NCBI GenBank assembly: GCA_963932145.1 | Contig: OZ010616.1 | Span: 53,605,697-53,669,696 of the forward strand | Direction: 5' to 3' | Length of the DNA: 64,000 nucleotides | Origin: Acanthosepion lycidas | Taxonomy: Eukaryota > Mollusca > Cephalopoda > Sepiida > Sepiidae | Position numbers and translations under genes: made by a program | Shown: piece after piece, positions 31,043 to 42,638 of the stretch | Layout: each line of letters begins with the position of its first letter | Position numbering within the stretch: position 1 is the stretch's first letter | Notes under the pieces: generated by a model | Databases searched by the model: none | Told to the model about the DNA's origin: nothing | Seen by the model: the letters and a program-made list of their open reading frames with translations, nothing else

Positions 31043-31265
31043 AGGTGCTGGGTAGAGACTGACCGTTACACAATTTAAATTCTAATTAAAAAAAAAAAAC
31101 ATTGAGAGCTGATGTTAATAAAATAATGCGCGACGTAATATAACAGAGCCATTAAGTATATATTAATAAATATACATTTTAGAGACTGATAGAGATTTCC
31201 TGTTGCATGATCTAAATTTTAATTAAAATTTAAATGATGCAACGGTCCGTCTATACCCAGCACCT
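31043..31265. mobile_element. 223 bp MITE with ~40 bp terminal inverted repeats
   Basis: It opens AGGTGCTGGGTAGAGACTGA and closes with the mirrored CCGTCTATACCCAGCACCT. A second, inner palindrome (TGTTGCAT...ATGCAACGG around TTTTAATTAAAA) sits near the right end. Counterparts are at 36504-36726, 41960-42181 and 47543-47765. Two further TGAAGATTGCG/CATGAAA-type segments beside it (31265-31310 and 31385-31445) are diverged copies of each other. Confidence 0.75.
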
Positions 31266-31310
31266 GAAGATTGCGTCGTACATGAAATTCCGAGTCATGC
31301 TACGGGTAAG

Positions 31311-31344
<34 letters not shown>

Positions 31345-31461
31345 GAGTTACATGCACAACTTCAGTTGCTGGGTAGAAACTGACCGTTATATTTGTCTGA
31401 AGATTCCGTTGTGAATGAAACTCCGAATCGCGTTATCGGTGAGGAACAATATTCATATTTA

Positions 31462-31541
<80 letters not shown>

Positions 31542-31542
<1 letters not shown>

Positions 31543-31639
31543 TAGGTTGGTGCAAAAATAATGACGTAATAATGTCGTTTTTTGACGTTAAAAAATTCGT
31601 CAAAAAACGACATTATTACATCATTATTTTTGCACCAAC

Positions 31640-31643
<4 letters not shown>
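31542..31643. mobile_element. mariner-type hairpin MITE, copy 3
   Basis: TTAGGTTGGTGCAAAA and its exact mirror close a 102 bp near-perfect palindrome inserted in a (TA)n tract. It lies in the first macrosatellite unit. Confidence 0.9.
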
Positions 31644-31684
<41 letters not shown>

Positions 31685-31685
31685 C

Positions 31686-31760
31686 ATTTCATCACAAGCA
31701 AGACGCGAGTGCCACTAGTACGCAAGGGACTACAGAGAGTGTAAGGAAGGGAAAAAAACT
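31686..31760 (-). repeat. CR1/Jockey-like LINE 3' tail
   Basis: TTTCATCACAAGC, CCACTAGTACGCAAGG and GACTACAG match the 3' UTR end seen at 26965-27020. It is repeated at about 37198 and 42638 in the next units. Confidence 0.5.
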
Positions 31761-31837
31761 GGAAATAGGTGGGGGGGGTTGAAGAAAGGTTAAAAAGAGG
31801 GGGACGGAGGAGGATAAAAAGAAGAACAAGACATCAG

Positions 31838-31945
31838 AAGATCAGTTGTCAGTTATCTCCTGTTAATTAACAGGTTATTGAACTCTTTGGGTCCTGTCAC
31901 TGGATCTAACCAACGCCTTTATCCACTGTGCCATATGTGCTCAAG
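31838..31945 (-). mobile_element. tRNA-derived SINE (family C), minus strand
   Basis: On the minus strand, ATGGCACAGTGGATAAAGGC is an A-box region and AAAGAGTTCAATAACCTG is a B-box region. A plus-strand relative lies at 32345-32480. Counterparts are at about 37363-37460 and 42803-42900. Confidence 0.6.
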
Positions 31946-32004
31946 GCAGTGGAGAACTTGGAGAGGGGAATTAACAGGAGATAACTGATAATTGATATCC
32001 ATTA

Positions 32005-32300
32005 ACACATGGCACGTGGAACTAGAACAGTCAACCCCAGTGAGCGAAATAATGGGTTACGTTCGACATTCCAACCACCTGACGAATGCCGGAGCGTACA
32101 ACGGCCGAAACGTTGTAATAAATATGGCGACAAAGATGAGGACAATAGTCCGAATAATGTAAATAATGTACATAATACTTCATCTCAGAAATATAGACAG
32201 ATACTGAAAGGCCGAAACGTTGTAATAAATATGGCGACAAAGATGAGGACAATAGTCCGAATAATGTAAATAATGTACATAGTACTCATTCTCAGAAATA
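32005..32300 (+). repeat. Penelope-like tail with hairpin motif, partly duplicated
   Basis: CTGACGA at 32079, a GCCG...CGGC hairpin and GAAAC at 32107 are followed by TAATAAATATGGCGACAAAG and GATGAGGACAATAGTCCGAA. The second part is repeated at about 32214-32290. The same family is at 32490-32640, 49370-49835 and 49860-50050. Counterparts in later units start at about 37522 and 42962. Assignment to Penelope-like 3' ends is by the CTGAnGA...GAAAC signature and is moderate. Confidence 0.45.
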
Positions 32301-32344
32301 CAAAGAGATACTAGGGTTATATTTACACTGTTTATATATTTACA

Positions 32345-32480
32345 CATCCACGACACATGGGCCAGTGGATAAAAGCGTTGGTTGAAGTAATCCAGTAACT
32401 TGACAGAAAGAGTTCAATCCCTGGCCACAGCAGAGGTGAACAAAACCTTGGGGAGTTGACTTACTAAAGGGAAATAACTG
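32345..32480 (+). mobile_element. tRNA-derived SINE (family C), plus strand
   Basis: CATGGGCCAGTGGATAAAAG is followed by AGAGTTCAATCCCTGG, giving A and B boxes at the usual spacing. A GGGGAGTTGAC body and GGGAAATAACTGAGATAC follow. Counterparts are at about 37862-37998 and 43302-43438. Confidence 0.65.
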
Positions 32481-32489
32481 AGATACTTA

Positions 32490-32640
32490 GAAGAACTAAA
32501 TCAATCTACCCCGGTAACCGAAATAAAGAGTTCAGTTCGAAATTCCAGTCACCTGAAGAGGGCCGGAGCATACAATATGACAACAAAGATGAGGACAACA
32601 GTACAAACAGTGTAAATAGTTACAATATTTCATCACAGAA
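32490..32640 (+). repeat. Penelope-like tail, second copy
   Basis: AGTTCGAAATTCCAGTCACC, TGAAGAGGGCCGGAGCATAC and ACAAAGATGAGGACAACAGT align with 32005-32160, but the GAAAC half of the hairpin motif is lost. Confidence 0.45.
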
Positions 32641-32844
32641 ACTGTGGTTATTGTTTCATTTTTCCCCACTATATAAAGAATTAAGTGCTACTCCCAAATC
32701 TGGATAATATGACTAATTTGCAAGAAGCAAATAAGGACTTTTGATGCTGCCATATGTAATGAGCACTCTTTTCAAGCTACTATGCAAACAGCAGGCAAGC
32801 TGGTATGGAGTCTACTTGAGTTGCACACTGTATAGTGTCCAGAT

Positions 32845-33120
32845 GTATTCAATCAGCTATTCAGTCGGTTATTCAATCAATCAGGTATTCAATTAGCTAT
32901 TTAATCAGGTATTCAATCCCTGGGTATTCAATTAGCTATTTAATCCGTTATTCAATCAGCTATTCAAGCAGGTATTCAGTCAAGTATTCAATCAGTAATT
33001 CAATCAGGTATTCAATCAGCTATTCAATCAGGTATTTAGTCAAGTATTCAATTAGCTCCTTAATCAAGTATTCAATCAGCTATTCAGTCAGGTGTTCAAT
33101 CAACTATTCACTCTGGTATT
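32845..33120. repeat. ~12-13 bp minisatellite (TATTCAATCAGG type)
   Basis: Over 20 units mix TATTCAATCAGC, TATTCAATCAGG and TATTTAATCA. Counterparts are at 38362-38637 and 43802-44077. An Ile/Ser/Tyr-rich 98-codon frame is its translation and not a gene. Confidence 0.9.
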
Positions 33121-33129
33121 CATCGGCAT

Positions 33130-33997
33130 GACACAGAAAAGGTCTGCCAGTTCCTGTTGCAACATAACCATTCTCACTTAAGTCGGAAGAGGATGAAAGT
33201 TCTAGTCGTGGATCATTAATCTAACATAACCCAAATTTTGATAATTTTTTCTTTTTTAAACTCCAGGTGAAATGTAAAATCTTTTCAGGGATTTAGACTT
33301 ACGTAAGAGAGTTACCCAAGAATAAAGCTCTTAACCTGTCTAAAGCTTAAGAGCACTTACAGCAGTTGCATCTTACTACTATTAAGTATTTCCACTTTCT
33401 TTGACCGTTAAAAGTAATTTTAAACTTTCTTTTTCATGGAAAATGATCTCATGACCTGTAACATTATCTGACGAAGCTCGTCCATGATCCATGCGACTGA
33501 GGACCATTTATAGATTCATCCAAGTCTTAAAGTTGTTTGATTATGGGACCTGGGGATAAAAAAACATTCAGTATCCACCACTATTTGAATACAAAAATGT
33601 CTTGTTGCTACATTTACATATCAAACTGGTTTGATGAAGAAATTTTTCAAGAACATGGACAAAACAAGACCAGTACCTTATTGCAGACTTTACCTGTATT
33701 GAAGTACTGGTTTTGAGGTTAAAATAAAGGAAAGTCCTCAGATTCATGAATTTCTTCATGGTGATCATTAAAACCGCGAACTATGTCGTAAGAGAAAAAA
33801 GTTATGGAAAGTATTCGAGTTAATGGTAACAAATTATCTTGTAAATAATAAAACAGACAATTCTATGAAATTGTTGAAAAACGTCATTAAAGCATTCAAT
33901 TATCTGAGATGTAACATGATACTCAAAATTAATTAATTATTTATTTATTTTTACTGTAATTTTAATTTTAATTTTTTTGTTGGGGGACACTGATCTG
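33130..33997. other. Unassigned part of the 5.5 kb unit
   Basis: No coding or repeat signature was recognised. A minus-strand 66-codon frame (33568-33768) is kept in all three full copies, but it is too short and too recently copied for conservation to mean anything. Confidence 0.4.
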
Positions 33998-34378
33998 GAG
34001 ATCGAGTTACAGTCAGATCCTTGAACTTAATATTAAAAATTGGCACCGACTTGAAACAGAGAATCGGTGTTTCTTCCAGAAAGTGTAAAAAGCAGAATTA
34101 GTGTAACAATATGCACAGCAGACTCTTCGAACCCATCCCGTGATGGTGGAGGCAAGAAAACCAGAAACGCGTAGTATACAGTTATTCCAAGCAGTGGAAT
34201 ACTTATTGATCGGGTGTGATGGTACTGCCCTCACTAGACAGCTACGTTAGAGTACAAGTAATATGAGAGACCTATTCGAAATTGTCGATTTTAATGACCG
34301 AGTATCCTTAATAAATATAGCTGGTGTATAAGCAAAAATATGATCTGAAGTGATATTTCTTGCTCAAGAATTATTAGG

Positions 34379-34443
<65 letters not shown>

Positions 34444-34969
34444 ATGGTCGAAGGTCCTTGTACTACGGTGATGGTCCAAGGTAAAACCATAAAGAAGAAC
34501 TCGAACACGGATATGGAATAACACAGATATATTACAAACAGGAATATATACAGAGAAGTAGAAAGTGTTAGTACGAACAATCAGGTTTAGTAGGGAGAAC
34601 AATGTAGTTTCGACCAGGATCACTATTCCAATGTCTTGTAGTAATTGACTGAACGCGACTCTGTTTCGGACTGCCTCTGACTCGACTAACTCGCTCGCTC
34701 TGACTGACTGACAGACTCCTGACGGACCTCACTCCAGACTTCAGACTGAACACTATTTAGTCACCCCCCCTATATATATATATATATAAAAATCATAAAG
34801 AAAACCTTAAGGATCCATTTCGGTTATAATTTATTTTGTAAAATATCTCTATATATTCACTTCTTCAGACTGGAAGTTCTTAATAAATAGCCGGTCTGAA
34901 GTATTGAATATATAGAGATATTAACGAAATAATTTATAACCGAAATGGATCTTTAAGTTTTTCTTCTTG

Positions 34970-35028
<59 letters not shown>

Positions 35029-35125
35029 TCTGTAGTTTACATTGAACTCATCTCTGGACCAATAATATCCTCCTTGGCATTATCCCTACAAGACACAAAT
35101 TGGTAACACACACACATACACACAG

Positions 35126-35167
<42 letters not shown>

Positions 35168-35985
35168 CAGGGTCTTGTACATAACCTTACCGTTTTTCCC
35201 TTCACACATAAAAAGTTGATTTTCAGATTAACACAATAATTTTGTCTTCGAAAAATGATGAACACAACAATTTTTGTCTTGGAAAAAGCAAGGCCCTGAC
35301 GAAGAAATTGTGCTAATGCCGAAAGTACTCGGAATAAGATGAATATGCATCAACATGGCAATTTTCTTCCTTTCTTTAATAACGATAATGTTATAGTGGA
35401 ACACACCTATTCTATAGTTAATAGACTCTCCCACCTATAATAAGTAGGAGTAGTAGCAGTCGCTGAGTCGCTCAGTGAGTTGGTCTGATTTCAGTCTGAA
35501 GTCGGACGACCGGCTGACCGGTTGAACTCTCTGCCTTCGGGTGGGGAGGAACCCGAACGAGGCTACGCCGCCGAAGAGCGGAGTCTCTTTCGGGGAGGTA
35601 AACCGACCCTGAACCCACGAGATCCCACGTTAAACCGGCCTTGTGCCACATGATGCCCTCGTGGGGGGGTGACTAAATACCGCTCAGTGAGTGGGTCGGT
35701 CAGTCAATGCCAGACGACCGTTAGTCGGATATTAAAGTATCAGCCACCACAACTAGATTACTACGTCATTACCTATTATATCAATTTCCTAACGTGTTTG
35801 TACGTCGAACCTATTTTAGGACCTACTTAGTACAAATACAAGCCTCCACTGTGAAACCACTACATAACAGATAAGAAATTTGTTCGTAAATTCGAGAGGT
35901 TCCTATTAAAAATAAGTAGACAAAACTTGTCTAGATTAAATAAGTAGACAAAACTTGTCTAGATTATTTAATGAGACATGTCTTA

Positions 35986-36047
<62 letters not shown>

Positions 36048-36049
<2 letters not shown>

Positions 36050-36503
36050 CCATAGACAAAATTATGGGGCAGGTGTATAAAAGTTAGAAATAAAACTAAA
36101 ACTTATTTATTTTATCATTCAAAGAAGAACAGAGCTTTTAGAGTAAATTTAACCTTTATTTAATACCTGGTGTAGACTCCATCAAGCGCTTTGTATATTG
36201 AAAATCAGCTTAGCATATGTTGTTGGCTTGATTTTCTGCAATTCTTCATGAAAATTGTCTTCTAATTCGTATTTTGAAGAATATTCGTGCACTCTTGTAT
36301 CTAAGCATGACCACAAATGTTCAATGCGATTCTGGTTAAGGGATTGAGGAGGCCATTTCATCATCCTCACTTCTTTCTTTTCAAATCAACCCTTCGAAAC
36401 ACTGGAAGTGCGGTATGGTGCGTTGTCTTATTGAAAGAATACGCTATCCGATATGCTATTGTTGAAAATTTTCTCTAATGAACGTTGGTATTATTGGTCT
36501 AAT
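36048..36503 (-). pseudogene. Tc1-like transposase remnant, copy 2
   Basis: Same remnant as 30587-31042 in the second unit. The protein differs by one or two residues (ELEDNF in place of ELEAYF). Confidence 0.75.
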
Positions 36504-36771
36504 AGGTGCTGGGTAGAGACTGACCGTTACACAATTTAAATTCTAATTAAAAAAAAAAAACATTGAGAGCTGATGTTAATAAAATAATGCGCGACGTAAT
36601 ATAACAGAGCCATTAAGTATATATTAATAAATATACATTTTAGAGACTGATAGAGACTACCTGTTGCATAATCTAAATTTTAATTAAAATTTAAATTATG
36701 CAACGGTCCGTCTATACCCAGCACCTGAAGATTGCGTCGTACATGAAATTCCGAGTCATGCTACGGGTAAG

Positions 36772-36829
<58 letters not shown>

Positions 36830-36946
36830 GAGTTACATGCACAACTTCAGTTGCTGGGTAGAAACTGACCGTTATATTTGTCTGAAGATTGCGTTGTGAA
36901 TGAAACTCCGAATCGCGTTATCGGTGAGGAACAATATTCATATTTA

Positions 36947-37042
<96 letters not shown>

Positions 37043-37043
<1 letters not shown>

Positions 37044-37144
37044 TAGGTTGGTGCAAAAATAATGACGTAATAATGTCGTTTTTTGACGTTAAAAATTTCG
37101 TCAAAAAACGACATTATTACATCATTATTTTTGCACCAACCTAA
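37043..37144. mobile_element. mariner-type hairpin MITE, copy 4
   Basis: Counterpart of 31542-31643 in the second unit, with the same ends and length and a single-base loop difference. Confidence 0.9.
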
Positions 37145-37145
37145 T

Positions 37146-37197
<52 letters not shown>

Positions 37198-39893
37198 CAT
37201 TTCATCACAAGCAAGACGCGAGTGCCACTAGTACGCAAGGGACTACAGAGAGTGTAAGGAAGGGAAAAAACTGGAAATAGGTGGGGGGTGGGGGTTGAAG
37301 AAAGGTTAAAAAGAGGGGGACGGAGGAGGATAAAAAGAAGAACAAGACATCAGAAGATCAGTTGTCAGTTATCTCCTGTTAATTAACAGGTTATTGAACT
37401 CTTTGGGTCCCTGTCACTGGATCTAACCAACGCCTTTATCCACTGTGCCATATGTGCTCAAGGCAGTGGAGAACTTGGAGAGGGGAATTAACAGGAGATA
37501 ACTGATAATTAATATCCATTAACACATGGCACGTGGAACTAGAACAGTCAACCCCAGTGAGCGAAATAAAGGGTTACGTTCGACATTCCAACCACCTGAC
37601 GAATGCCGGAGCGTACAACGGCCGAAACGTTGTAATAAATATGGCGACAAAGATGAGGACAATAGTCCGAATAATGTAAATAATGTACATAATACTTCAT
37701 CTCAGAAATATAGACAGATACTGAAAGGCCGAAACGTTGTAATAAATATGGCGACAAAGATGAGGACAATAGTCCGAATAATGTAAATAATGTACATAGT
37801 ACTCATTCTCAGAAATACAAACAGATACTGTGGTTATATTTACACTGTTTATATGTTTGCACATCCACGACACATGGCCCAGTGGATAAAAGCGTTGGTT
37901 GAAGTAATCCAGTAACTTGACAGAAAGAGTTCAATCCCTGGCCACAGCAGAGGTGAACAAAACCTTGGGGAGTTGACTAACTAAAGGGAAATAACTGAGA
38001 TACCTAGAAGAACTAAATCAATCTACCCCGGTAACCGAAATAAAGAGTTCAGTTCGAAATTCCAGTCACCTGAAGAGGGCCGGAGCATACAATATGACAA
38101 CAAAGATGAGGACAACAGTACAAACAGTGTAAATAGTTACAATATTTCATCACAGAAACTGTGGTTATTGTTTCATTTTTCCCCACTATATAAAGAATTA
38201 AGTGCTACTCCCAAATTTGGATAATATGACTAATTTGCAAGAAGCAAATAAGGACTTTTGATGCTGCCATATGTAATGAGCACTCTTTTCAAGCTACTAT
38301 GCAAACAGCAGGCAAGCTGGTATGGAGTCTACTTGAGTTGCACACTGTATAGTGTCCAGATGTATTCAATCAGCTATTCAGTCGGTTATTCAATCAATCA
38401 GGTATTCAATTAGCTATTTAATCAGGTATTCAATCCCTAGGTATTCAATTAGCTATTTAATCCGTTATTCAATCAGCTATTCAAGCAGGTATTCAGTCAA
38501 ATATTCAATCAGTAATTCAATCAGGTATTCAATCAGCTATTCAATCAGGTATTTAGTCAAGTATTCAATTAGCTATTTAATCAAGTATTCAATCAGCTAT
38601 TCAGTCAGGTGTTCAATCAACTATTCACTCTGGTATTCATCGGCATGACACAGAAAAGGTCTGCCAGTTCCTGTTGCAACATAACCATTCTCACTTAAGT
38701 CGGAAGAGGATGAAAGTTCTAGTCGTGGATCATTAATCTAACATAACCCAAATTTTGATAATTTTTTCTTTTTTAAACTCCAGGTGAAATGTAAGATCTT
38801 TTCAGGGATTTAGACTTACGTAAGAGAGTTACCCAAGAATAAAGCTCTTAACCTGTCTAAAGCTTAAGAGCACTTACAGCAGTTGCATCTTACTACTATT
38901 AAGTATTTCCACTTTCTTTGACCGTTAAAAGTAATTTTAAACTTTCTTTTTCATGGAAAATGATCTCATGACCTGTAACATTATCTGACGAAGCTCGTCC
39001 ATGATCCATGCGACTGAGGACCATTTATAGATTCATCCAAGTCTTAAAGTTGTTTGATTATGGGACCTGGGGATAAAAAAACATTCAGTATCCACCACTA
39101 TTTGAATACAAAAATGTCTTGTTGCTACATTTACATATCAAACTGGTTTGATGAAGAAATTTTTCAAGAACATGGACAAAACAAGACCAGTACCTTATTG
39201 CAGACTTTACCTGTATTGAAGTACTGGTTTTGAGGTTAAAATAAAGGAAAGTCCTCAGATTCATGAATTTCTTCATGGTGATCATTAAAACCGCGAACTA
39301 TGTCGTAAGAGAAAAAAGTTATGGAAAGTATTCGAGTTAATGGTAACAAATTATCTTGTAAATAATAAAACAGACAATTCTATGAAATTGTTGAAAAACG
39401 TCATTAAAGCATTCAATTATCTGAGATGTAACATGATACTCAAAATTAATTAATTATTTATTTATTTTTACTGTAATTTTAATTTTAATTTTTTTGTTGG
39501 GGGACACTGATCTGGAGATCGAGTTACAGTCAGATCCTCGAACTTAATATTAAAAATTGGCACCGACTTGAAACAGAGAATCGGTGTTTCTTCCAGAAAG
39601 TGTAAAAAGCAGAATTAGTGTAACAATATGCACAGCAGACTCTTCGAACCCATCCCGTGATGGTGGAGGCAAGAACCAGAAACGCGTAGTATACAGTTAT
39701 TCCAAGCAGTGGAATACTTATTGATCGGGTGTGATGGTACTGCCCTCACTAGACAGCTACGTTAGAGTACAAGTAATATGAGAGACCTATTCGAAATTGT
39801 CGATTTTAATGACCGAGTATCCTTAATAAATATAGCTGGTGTATAAGCAAAAATATGATCTGAAGTGATATTTCTTGCTCAAGAATTATTAGG

Positions 39894-39962
<69 letters not shown>

Positions 39963-40296
39963 ATGGTCGAAGGTCCTTGTACTACGGTGATGGTCCAAGG
40001 TAAAACCATAAAGAAGAACTCGAACACGGATATGGAATAACACAGATATATTACAAACAGGAATATATACAGAGAAGTAGAAAGTGTTAGTACGAACAAT
40101 CAGGTTTAGTAGGGAGAACAATGTAGTTTCGACCAGGATCACTATTCCAATGTCTTGTAGTAATTGACTGAACGCGACTCTGTTTCGGACTGCCTCTGAC
40201 ACGACTAACTCGTTCGCTCTGACTGACTGACAGACTCCTGACGATCTCCTGACGGACCTCACTCCAGACTTCAGACTGAACAGTATTTAGTCACCC

Positions 40297-40338
<42 letters not shown>

Positions 40339-40514
40339 CATAAAGAAAACCTTAAGGATCCATTTCGGTTATAATTTATTTTGTAAAATATCTCTATATA
40401 TTCACTTCTTCAGACTGGAAGTTCTTAATAAATAGCCGGTCTGAAGTATTGAATATATAGAGATATTAACGAAATAATTTATAACCGAAATGGATCTTTA
40501 AGTTTTTCTTCTTG

Positions 40515-40565
<51 letters not shown>

Positions 40566-40663
40566 GCTCTGTAGTTTACATTGAACTCACTCTGGACCAA
40601 TAATATCCTCCTTGGCATTATCCCTACAAGACACAAATTGGTAACACACACACATACACACAG

Positions 40664-40724
<61 letters not shown>

Positions 40725-41459
40725 GGTCTTGTACATAACCTTACCGTTTTTCCCTTCACACATAAAAAGTTGATTTTCAGATTAACACAATAATTTTGTC
40801 TTCGAAAAATGATGAACACAACAATTTTTGTCTTGGAAAAAGCAAGGCTCTGAGGAAGAAATTGTGCTAATGCCGAAAGTACTCGGAATAAGATGAATAT
40901 GCATCAACATGGCAATTTTCTTCCTTTCTTTAATAACGATAATGTTATAGTGGAACACACCTATTCTATAGTTAATAGACTCTCCCACCTATAATAAGTA
41001 GGAGTAGTAGCAGTCGCTGAGTCGCTCAGTGAGTTGGTCTGATTTCAGTCTTCGGAGTCTCTTTCGGGGAGGTAAACCGACCCTGAACCCACGAGATCCC
41101 ACGTTAAACCGGCCTTGTGCCACATGATGCCCTCGTGGGGGGGTGACTAAATACCGCTCAGTGAGTGGGTCGGTCAGTCAATGCCAGACGACCGTTAGTC
41201 GGATATTAAAGTATCAGCCACCACAACTAGATTACTGCGTCATTACCTATTAGATCAAGTTACTAACTTATTTGTACGTCGAACCTATTTTAGGACCGAC
41301 TTAGTACAAATACAAGCCTCCACTGTGAAACCACTACATAACAGATAAGAAATTTGTTCGTAAATTCGAGAGGTTCCTATTAAAAATAAGTAGACAAAAC
41401 TTGTCTAGATTAAATAAGTAGACAAAACTTGTCTAGATTATTTAATGAGACATGTCTTA

Positions 41460-41497
<38 letters not shown>

Positions 41498-41498
<1 letters not shown>

Positions 41499-41959
41499 AC
41501 CATAGACAAAATTATGGGGCAGGTGTATAAAAGTTAGAAATAAAACTAAAACTTATTTATTTTATCATTCAAAGAAGAACAGAGCTTTTAGAGTAAATTT
41601 AACCTTTATTTAATACCTGGTGTAGACTCCATCAAGCGCTTTGTATATTGAAAATCAGCTTAGCATATGTTGTTGGCTTGATTTTCTGCAATTCTTCATA
41701 AAAATTGTCTTCTAATTCGTATTTTGAAGAATATTCGTGCACTCTCACTCTTGTATCTAAGCATGACCACAAATGTTCAATGCGATTCTGGTTAAGGGAT
41801 TGAGGAGGCCATTTCATCATCCTCACTTCTTTCTTTTCAAATCAACCCTTCGAATCACTGGAAGTGCGGTATGGTGCGTTGTCTTATTGAAAGAATACGC
41901 TATCCGATATGCTATTGTTGAAAATTTTCTCTAATGAACGTTGGTATTATTGGTCTAAT
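41498..41959 (-). pseudogene. Tc1-like transposase remnant, copy 3
   Basis: Same remnant in the third unit, with two extra codons (DTRVRVHEY). The insertion is shared with copy 4, so copies 3 and 4 are more closely related to each other than to copies 1 and 2 here. Confidence 0.75.
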
Positions 41960-42226
41960 AGGTGCTGGGTAGAGACTGACCGTTACACAATTTAAATTCT
42001 AATTTAAAAAAAAAACATTGAGAGCTGATGTTAATAAAATAATGCGCGACGTAATATAACAGAGCCATTAAGTATATATTAATAAATATACATTTTAGAG
42101 ACTGATAGAGACTACCTGTTGCATAATCTAAATTTTAATTAAAATTTAAATTATGCAACGGTCCGTCTATACCCAGCACCTGAAGATTGCGTCGTACAGG
42201 AAATTCCGAGTCATGCTACAGGTAAG

Positions 42227-42296
<70 letters not shown>

Positions 42297-42416
42297 GAGT
42301 TACATGCACAACTTCAGTTGCTGGGTAGAAACTGACCGTTATATTTGTCTGAAGATTGCGTTGTGAATGAAACTCCGAATCGCGTTATCGGTGAGGAACA
42401 ATATTCATATTTATTA

Positions 42417-42447
<31 letters not shown>

Positions 42448-42448
42448 T

Positions 42449-42487
<39 letters not shown>

Positions 42488-42488
<1 letters not shown>

Positions 42489-42585
42489 TAGGTTGGTGCA
42501 AAAATAATGACGTAATAATGTCCTTTTTTGACGTTAAAAAATTCGTCAAAAAACGACATTATTACATCATTATTTTTGCACCAAC

Positions 42586-42589
<4 letters not shown>
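42488..42589. mobile_element. mariner-type hairpin MITE, copy 5
   Basis: Counterpart of 31542-31643 in the third unit, with one arm change (TCCTTTTTTG) that breaks one base pair. Confidence 0.9.

Positions 42590-42638
<49 letters not shown>

Larger units (their letters stand above)
28479..33997. repeat. 5.5 kb macrosatellite unit, copy 1
   Basis: The unit begins GAGATCGAGGTATAGTCAGA, and the next copy starts at 33998 (period 5519 bp). Contents in order: a segment with ACGCGTAGTATACAG; (TA)n; a TGTTATGGTCGAAGG block; a foldback element 29296-29479; (ATT)n; (CA)n; GC-rich block 29985-30200; (TA)n(GT)n; Tc1 remnant; 223 bp MITE; (TA)n; mariner hairpin; SINEs; Penelope-like tails; a minisatellite; and unique-looking sequence to the end. 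No functional gene is seen in the unit. Confidence 0.95.
33998..39514. repeat. 5.5 kb macrosatellite unit, copy 2
   Basis: Collinear with copy 1 throughout. Differences seen are mainly microsatellite lengths and scattered substitutions or short indels (for example, fewer CTGACG steps near 34717 and 2 bp in a poly-A context). Confidence 0.95.

Noticed and set aside
32835-33131. 98-codon Ile/Ser/Tyr-rich frame, present in three macrosatellite units
   Set aside because: It is the translation of the 12-13 bp minisatellite. Its presence in several units reflects recent duplication and not selection.
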